DNA from: Streptomyces candidus
GTDB taxonomy: Bacteria > Actinomycetota > Actinomycetes > Streptomycetales > Streptomycetaceae
Direction: 5' to 3'
Assembly (NCBI RefSeq): GCF_014207445.1
Contig: NZ_JACHEM010000011.1
Span: 62,001 to 126,000 of the forward strand
DNA: 64,000 nt
Part shown: positions 59,272 to 64,000 of the stretch, in pieces
How the letters are laid out: each line of letters opens with the position of its first letter
Position numbering within the stretch: position 1 is the stretch's first letter
The notes under the pieces: generated by a model
Database searches by the model: none
Told to the model about the DNA's origin: nothing
What the model saw: the letters and a program-made list of their open reading frames with translations, nothing else
Made by a program: the position numbers and the translations under genes

Positions 59272-60246
59272 ATGCCCGCTCCGTACCCGACGCTCCCGCC
59301 GTACGACGAAGGCCTTCTCGACGTGGGCGACGGCAACCGCATCCACTGGGAGGTCTCCGGAAATCCCGACGGCAAGCCCGCGGTCGTCGTGCACGGGGGC
59401 CCGGGATCCGGGAGTTCGCCCGGCAGCCGCACGTTCTTCGACCCCGACCGCTACCGTCTCGTCCTCTCCGACCAGCGCGGTTGCGGACGCAGCGTCCCGC
59501 ACGTCGCGGACCCGACGACGAGCCTGGAACACAACACGACCGGTCACCTGGTCGCCGACCTTGAGAAACTGCGCCAACACCTCGGCGTGGAAAGCTGGTT
59601 GATGTTCGGCGGGTCGTGGGGCTCGACGCTGATCCTCGCGTATGCGCAGCAGTACCCGCAGAGGGTGAGCGAGATCGTCCTGGCCGGGGTCACGACGACG
59701 CGACGGTCCGAGACCGACTGGCTGTACGGGGGAGCGGGACGCTTCTTCCCCGAGGCGTACGAGAGGTTCCGTTCCGGAGTGCCGCAGGAGGAGCGGGAGG
59801 ACCTCGTGGCGGCCTACGCGCGGCGGGCCTCCAGCGCCGACCTGGCGGTACGGGACAAGGCCGTCGCCGACTGGTGCGCCTGGGAGGACGCGGTGCTGTC
59901 CCTGGAGACGTACGGGGCGGCGAACCCGTACCGGAGCCGCCCGTCGGCCGGCCGGATCTCGCTCGTGCGGATCGCCTCGCACTTCTTCGCGCACGGGGCG
60001 TGGCTGGAGGAGGGCGCGCTGTTGCGGGACGCGCACCGGCTGGCGGGAATTCCCGGGGTCCTGTTGCAGGGGCGCGACGACATGGCGGGACCACCGCACA
60101 CCGCCTGGGAGCTGGCGAGGGCGTGGCCGGACGCGGAGTTGCGGATCTTCGAGGGGACGGGCCACCGGGGGAGCGGGGAGATGGGGGAGGCGATCGCGGC
60201 GGCGCTCGAAGGCTTTGCGGGACCGGCGGCCGGAGCCGGAGAGTGA
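59272..60246 (+). CDS. pip: Proline iminopeptidase
   Basis: A 324-residue S33-family peptidase. The features are GNRIHWEVSGNPDGKPAVVVHGGPGSG (in part; HGGPG oxyanion loop), DQRGCGRSVPH, the nucleophile in MFGGSWGSTLILAY, GRDDM (Asp) and GTGHRG (His). No signal peptide is present, so it is cytoplasmic; it removes N-terminal proline from peptides. The ATG at 59272 has AGGAGG nine bases upstream. It converges on the ABC exporter genes. Confidence 0.94.
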   Translation: MPAPYPTLPPYDEGLLDVGDGNRIHWEVSGNPDGKPAVVVHGGPGSGSSPGSRTFFDPDRYRLVLSDQRGCGRSVPHVADPTTSLEHNTTGHLVADLEKLRQHLGVESWLMFGGSWGSTLILAYAQQYPQRVSEIVLAGVTTTRRSETDWLYGGAGRFFPEAYERFRSGVPQEEREDLVAAYARRASSADLAVRDKAVADWCAWEDAVLSLETYGAANPYRSRPSAGRISLVRIASHFFAHGAWLEEGALLRDAHRLAGIPGVLLQGRDDMAGPPHTAWELARAWPDAELRIFEGTGHRGSGEMGEAIAAALEGFAGPAAGAGE

Positions 60247-60328
60247 GGGCAGCCCGGCCGTCGGGGCGGGGCGACCGCGGGGTGCACCCGGCCCGGCGCG
60301 CCTCGGCCGCCCCCGCACCCACCTCCCG

Positions 60329-62149
60329 CTATCCGTGCCAGGACCTCCACAGCGCCGCATAGGCGCCGTCCGCGGCCACCAGCTCCGCGTGACTGCCCAG
60401 CTCGGTGATGCGTCCCTCCTCCACCACGGCGATGACGTCCGCGTCGTGCGCCGTGTGCAGCCGGTGCGCGATGGCGATGACCGTGCGGCCCTCCAGGACG
60501 CGGGCGAGCGAGCGCTCCAGGTGCCGGGCCGCCCGCGGGTCGAGCAGGGACGTCGCCTCGTCCAGGACCAGTGTGTGCGGGTCCGCCAGGACCAGGCGGG
60601 CCAGTGCCACCTGCTGCGCCTGCGCCGGGGTCAGGGCGAGCGAGCCGGAGCCGACCTCGGTGTCGAGGCCGTCGTCCAGAGCCCGCGCCCAGCCGTCCGC
60701 GTCGACCGCGCCCAGCGCCGCCCAGAGCTCGGCGTCGCCGGCTTCCGTGCGGGCGAGTCGCAGGTTGTCCCGGAGCGAACCCACGAAGACGTGGTGCTCC
60801 TGGTTGACCAGAGCGACGTGCGAGCGCACCCGCTCGGCAGGCATGCGGGACAACTCGGCTCTGCCCAGCGTGAGTTCGCCCGTGCGAGGCGCGTAGATCC
60901 CCGCCATCAGGCGGCCCAGCGTCGACTTTCCCGCGCCGGAGGGGCCGACCAGGGCCACCCGGGTTCCGGGTGCCACGTCCAGCGACACCTGGTGCAGGAC
61001 GTCGACGCCCTCCCGGTACCCGAAGTGCACGTCGTCCGAACGGAGTCGGCGTCCGTCGGGGACGACCGTCCCGTCCCCGGCGTCCGGCTCGATCTCCCGT
61101 ACGCCCACCAGACGGGCCAGCGACACCTGTGCGACCTGCAGTTCGTCGTACCACCGCAGGATCAGGTTCACCGGGTCGACCAGCATCTGCGCGAGCAGTG
61201 CGCCCGTCGTCAACTGGCCCACGCCCAGCCAGCCCTGAAGCACGAAGACGCCTCCGATGACGACCGAGGCGCCGAGGATGGTGATGTGGGTGATGCTGAC
61301 GACGGGGAAGAGCACGGTACGCAGCCACAGCGTGTAGTTCTCCCACGCGGTCCACTCCTTGACCCGCCGGTCCGACAGCGCCACCCGTCGGGCGCCCAGC
61401 CGGTGCGCCTCGATGGTGCGGCCCGCGTCGACCGTCTCGGCGAGCATCGCCGCGACCGCCGCGTACCCGGCCGACTCCGAGCGGTACGCCGACGCCGCCC
61501 GCCTGAAGTACCAGCGACAGCCGACGATCAGCACGGGGAGGGCAACCAGGACCGCGAGGGCGAGCGGAGGAGCGACCGCGGTCAGGCCGGCGAGCAGCAG
61601 CGCCGCCCACACCACGCCGATCGCGAGCTGCGGCACCGCCTCGCGCATCGCGTTGGCGAGGCGGTCGATGTCCGTGGTGATGCGGGAGAGCAGGTCGCCG
61701 GTGCCGGCCCGCTCCAGCACGCCCGGGGGCAGACCCACCGAGCGGACCAGGAAGTCCTCGCGCAGGTCGGCGAGCATCTCCTCGCCGAGCATCGCGCCGC
61801 GCAGCCGGGTCTGCCCGACGAAGAGGGCCTGGACGAGCAGGGCGGCGGCGAACAGGCCCGCGGTGAGGCCGAGCCGTACGTCCTCCGTGCCTGCCGTCAG
61901 GTCCTCGATCACGCCGCCCAGCAGGTACGGCCCGACCATCGAGGCGACCACCGCGAGGGTGTTCAGGGTGATGAGCGCGACGAACGCCCCACGGTGGCGG
62001 CGCAGCAGTCCGCCCACGTACGACCGTACGGTGGCCGTGCTGCCCACGGGCAGGGTGGTGGCCGACTCGGGGGCCGCCGGGTCGTACTCGGGGGGCGGCA
62101 CCCCGATGCGGGGGGCCCGGGGTGCGCCCTTGGTGGCGGTGGCGCTCAT
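60329..62149 (-). CDS. ABC exporter half-transporter, canonical Walker A but degenerate signature
   Basis: A 606-residue fusion of a six-helix membrane domain (about 30-320) and an ATPase domain. Walker A is VALVGPSGAGKSTLGRLM, Q-loop VALVNQEHHVFVGSLRDNL, Walker B TLVLDEATSLLD and the H-loop IAIAHRLHT; all are intact. The signature LSGGQ is replaced by LTPAQ. Together with its neighbour it should form a heterodimeric exporter with one working and one inactive ATP site. The substrate is unknown. Its start overlaps the neighbour's stop (ATGA, 62146-62149). Confidence 0.93.
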   Translation of the reverse strand: MSATATKGAPRAPRIGVPPPEYDPAAPESATTLPVGSTATVRSYVGGLLRRHRGAFVALITLNTLAVVASMVGPYLLGGVIEDLTAGTEDVRLGLTAGLFAAALLVQALFVGQTRLRGAMLGEEMLADLREDFLVRSVGLPPGVLERAGTGDLLSRITTDIDRLANAMREAVPQLAIGVVWAALLLAGLTAVAPPLALAVLVALPVLIVGCRWYFRRAASAYRSESAGYAAVAAMLAETVDAGRTIEAHRLGARRVALSDRRVKEWTAWENYTLWLRTVLFPVVSITHITILGASVVIGGVFVLQGWLGVGQLTTGALLAQMLVDPVNLILRWYDELQVAQVSLARLVGVREIEPDAGDGTVVPDGRRLRSDDVHFGYREGVDVLHQVSLDVAPGTRVALVGPSGAGKSTLGRLMAGIYAPRTGELTLGRAELSRMPAERVRSHVALVNQEHHVFVGSLRDNLRLARTEAGDAELWAALGAVDADGWARALDDGLDTEVGSGSLALTPAQAQQVALARLVLADPHTLVLDEATSLLDPRAARHLERSLARVLEGRTVIAIAHRLHTAHDADVIAVVEEGRITELGSHAELVAADGAYAALWRSWHG

Positions 62150-63993
62150 GCCGTTTCCTCGACTTCCTCGCGTACCTGCAACTCACGTACCTCCGCGGCG
62201 CGTTCGTCCCCGGCGCCCTCCTCGTCCGTCTCGCGGGTGACGACCGCCCGGTAGCGCGGCTCGGTGTGCAGCAGTTCGCGGTGTTCGCCGACCGCCACCA
62301 CCTCCCCCTGGTGGACGAGGACCACGCGATCCGCCTGGTCGAGCAGCAGCGGGGAGGAGGCCAGGACCACGGTCGTACGACCGGACCTGAGCCGTTTGAC
62401 ACCCGCTGCCACCCGGGCTTCGGTGTGCGAGTCGACGGCGGACGTCGGCTCGTCGAGTACCAGTACCTCGGGGTCGGTGACCAACGACCGTGCCAGCGCC
62501 AGGCGTTGCCGCTGACCGCCGGAGAGCGACCGTCCGCGCTCGGTGATCCTGGTGTTCATCGGGTCGCCGTCCGGGTCGACCGACGCCTGGGCGAGCGCGG
62601 CAAGCACGTCGGCGCACTGCGCGGCGGCCAGCGCGTCCTCGGCGGACACCTGTCCGGACGCCGGTACGTCGAGCAGCTCGCTCAGCGTTCCCGACAGCAG
62701 CACCGGGTCCTTGTCCTGAACGAGGACCGAGGCGCGCGCGGCCTCCAGGGGGAGATCGTCGAGGGCCACGCCGCCGAGCAGGACGGAGGCGGGCTTCGCG
62801 GAGGCACCGGTCCCCGCGCCCTCCTCGCGGTCCTCCTCCGCCGCGTGCCCGCCGAGACGGTCCGCCAGCCGTCCCGCCACGTCCGGGTCGCCGCACACCA
62901 CGGCCGTGAACCGGCCCGCCGGGGCCAGCAGCCCCGTCACCGGGTCGTACAGGTCGCCCGTCGGAGCCTGCGACGCACCGAGTCCGTCGCCGGGCGCGAT
63001 ACGGCGCAGGCCCAGGACACGGGCGGCGCGCTTCGCGGACGGCTTCGAGAAGGAGTACGCCATGGCGATCTCCTCGAAGTGCCGCAGCGGGTACATCAGC
63101 AGGGTCACCGCGCTGTACACGGTGACCAGCTCGCCGACGGACACGGTGCCCGCGCGGGCCAGGGTCGCCCCGTACCAGACCACGCCCACCAGGAGCAGGC
63201 CCGGCAGCAGCACCTGGACGGCCGCGATCACGGCCCACATGCGGGCACTGCGGACGGCCGCCTTCCGCACCTCCTGCGACGCCTCGCGGTAGCGGCCCAG
63301 GAAGAGTTCCTCGCCGCCGATGCCCCGCAGCACCCGCAGGCCCGCGACGGTGTCGGACGCCAGCTCCGTCGCCCTGCCCGCCTTCTCGCGCTGGACGTCG
63401 GCGCGTCCGGTCGCCTTCGGGAGCAGCGGCAGCACGGCGAGCGCCAGGGCGGGCACGCCGATCGCGACGACGACGCCGAGCGCGGGCTGGTAGACCACCA
63501 GGCCGACGCAGACGATCACCAGCGCCGCCACGGCCGCCGCGAACCGCGACAGCGCCTCGACGAACCAGCCGATCTTCTCCACGTCGCCCGTCGATACCGC
63601 GACCACCTCGCCGGCCGCCACCCGGCGGGTCAGCGCCGAGCCCAGCTCGGCCGTCCGCCGGGCGAGCAGCTGCTGGACACGGGCGGCGGCGGTGATCCAG
63701 TTGGTGACTGCGGTGCGGTGCAGCATGGTGTCACCGACGGTGACGGCCACGCCGAACACGGCCAGTACCGCGCCGGCCAGCGCGAGCCGTCCGCCGGAAC
63801 GGTCCACCACCGCCTGAACGGCCAGGCCCACGCCCAGCGGCAGCCCGGCCACGCCGATCTGGTGCAGCAGTCCCCAGCTCAGGGACTTGAGCTGGCCGCC
63901 GAGCTGGTTGCGGCCCAGCCAGTACAGGAAACGGCCCCCGGAACGGACATCGGGTTCGCCGGGGTCTTTGTACGGAAGATCTTGGATGTGCAT
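62146..63993 (-). CDS. ABC exporter half-transporter with degenerate Walker A
   Basis: A 615-residue membrane-ATPase fusion, with six helices between about 40 and 310. In the ATPase domain Walker A is broken: VVCGDPDVAGRLADRL has no GKS/T (Lys to Arg, Ser/Thr to Leu). The signature LSGGQRQRLALARS and Walker B VLVLDEPTSAVD are normal, and the usual H-loop His is replaced (VLASSPLLLDQ). It pairs with the downstream gene: its good signature completes the partner's good Walker A. An acidic, Glu-rich tail ends the protein. The ATG at 63993 lies 7 bp from the window edge, so the ribosome binding site cannot be judged. Confidence 0.92.
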   Translation of the reverse strand: MHIQDLPYKDPGEPDVRSGGRFLYWLGRNQLGGQLKSLSWGLLHQIGVAGLPLGVGLAVQAVVDRSGGRLALAGAVLAVFGVAVTVGDTMLHRTAVTNWITAAARVQQLLARRTAELGSALTRRVAAGEVVAVSTGDVEKIGWFVEALSRFAAAVAALVIVCVGLVVYQPALGVVVAIGVPALALAVLPLLPKATGRADVQREKAGRATELASDTVAGLRVLRGIGGEELFLGRYREASQEVRKAAVRSARMWAVIAAVQVLLPGLLLVGVVWYGATLARAGTVSVGELVTVYSAVTLLMYPLRHFEEIAMAYSFSKPSAKRAARVLGLRRIAPGDGLGASQAPTGDLYDPVTGLLAPAGRFTAVVCGDPDVAGRLADRLGGHAAEEDREEGAGTGASAKPASVLLGGVALDDLPLEAARASVLVQDKDPVLLSGTLSELLDVPASGQVSAEDALAAAQCADVLAALAQASVDPDGDPMNTRITERGRSLSGGQRQRLALARSLVTDPEVLVLDEPTSAVDSHTEARVAAGVKRLRSGRTTVVLASSPLLLDQADRVVLVHQGEVVAVGEHRELLHTEPRYRAVVTRETDEEGAGDERAAEVRELQVREEVEETA

Positions 63994-64000
63994 AAGGCCC

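Noticed and set aside
59814..62402. Long minus-strand frame across pip and the ABC genes
   Set aside because: It is an out-of-frame shadow of the ABC half-transporter, whose real frame carries Walker and signature motifs.

Overview
The window is 64 kb of a high-GC actinobacterial chromosome, almost certainly Streptomyces. The evidence is the strong G/C bias at third codon positions, frequent GTG and some TTG starts with clear purine-rich ribosome binding sites, and typical Streptomyces families: a subtilisin inhibitor, an XRE-DUF5753/DUF397/ATPase regulatory set, an ECF41 sigma factor, MurT/GatD, the ureABCFGD order, and bioBAD divergent from bioF. I recognise no rRNA, tRNA, CRISPR array, prophage or insertion sequence. 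The content is mostly core-chromosome housekeeping with some regulatory and accessory genes.

Layout. 1-7.8 kb: a gene end, a CoA-binding protein, a YigZ-like protein, the SbcD/SbcC nuclease, an Lrp/AsnC regulator divergent from a rhodanese, and a short-chain dehydrogenase. 7.9-13 kb: a DUF885 protein, a second Lrp/AsnC regulator divergent from a PLP trans-sulfuration enzyme, and a membrane-anchored ACT-GNAT acetyltransferase whose gene overlaps that enzyme tail to tail. 13.4-17.5 kb: an alpha/beta hydrolase, an ECF41 sigma factor, a GntR/UTRA regulator behind a palindromic operator, and a ROK-family regulator. 17.7-25.1 kb: a Mug-type DNA glycosylase, purB, a GDSL hydrolase, two CNNM/CorC-type membrane proteins, a GNAT acetyltransferase, a deleted ABC ATPase pseudogene and a methyltransferase. 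25.2-29.9 kb: the biotin genes.

29.9-34.1 kb is the most regulatory and least ordinary part. It holds a WhiJ-like trio, a secreted NlpC/P60 peptidase, a ClpP homologue that has lost its whole catalytic triad, a small protein coupled to that ClpP, and a divergent Phd/YefM-type antitoxin without a toxin. 34.3-39.5 kb is the urease operon, with a GlnR-like box in front and a UreF carrying a long repeat-bearing extension. 39.5-49.9 kb: a DUF4190 gene with an apparently lost start codon, a secreted S33-type peptidase, PlsC, a YdcF-like protein, a subtilisin inhibitor, CtaG, phosphofructokinase, GatD/MurT (lipid II amidation) and peptide deformylase. 50-64 kb: a TetR/acyl-CoA dehydrogenase divergent pair, glutathione peroxidase, a frameshifted gene, a VOC protein, a helicase-tesB-RelE-like-DUF2809 operon, a YdjM-like membrane hydrolase, proline iminopeptidase and a heterodimeric ABC exporter.

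Cooperating groups: SbcD+SbcC (DNA end processing); BioB/BioA/BioD/BioF (pimeloyl precursor to biotin); UreABC+UreFGD (urease and its nickel assembly, no UreE seen); MurT+GatD (glutamine amidation of lipid II); the two ABC half-transporters. Several strong inverted-repeat terminators separate the units (41786-41823, 45848-45885, 52123-52163). The best candidate for something undescribed is the dead-ClpP/small-protein/orphan-antitoxin cluster at 32786-34139.
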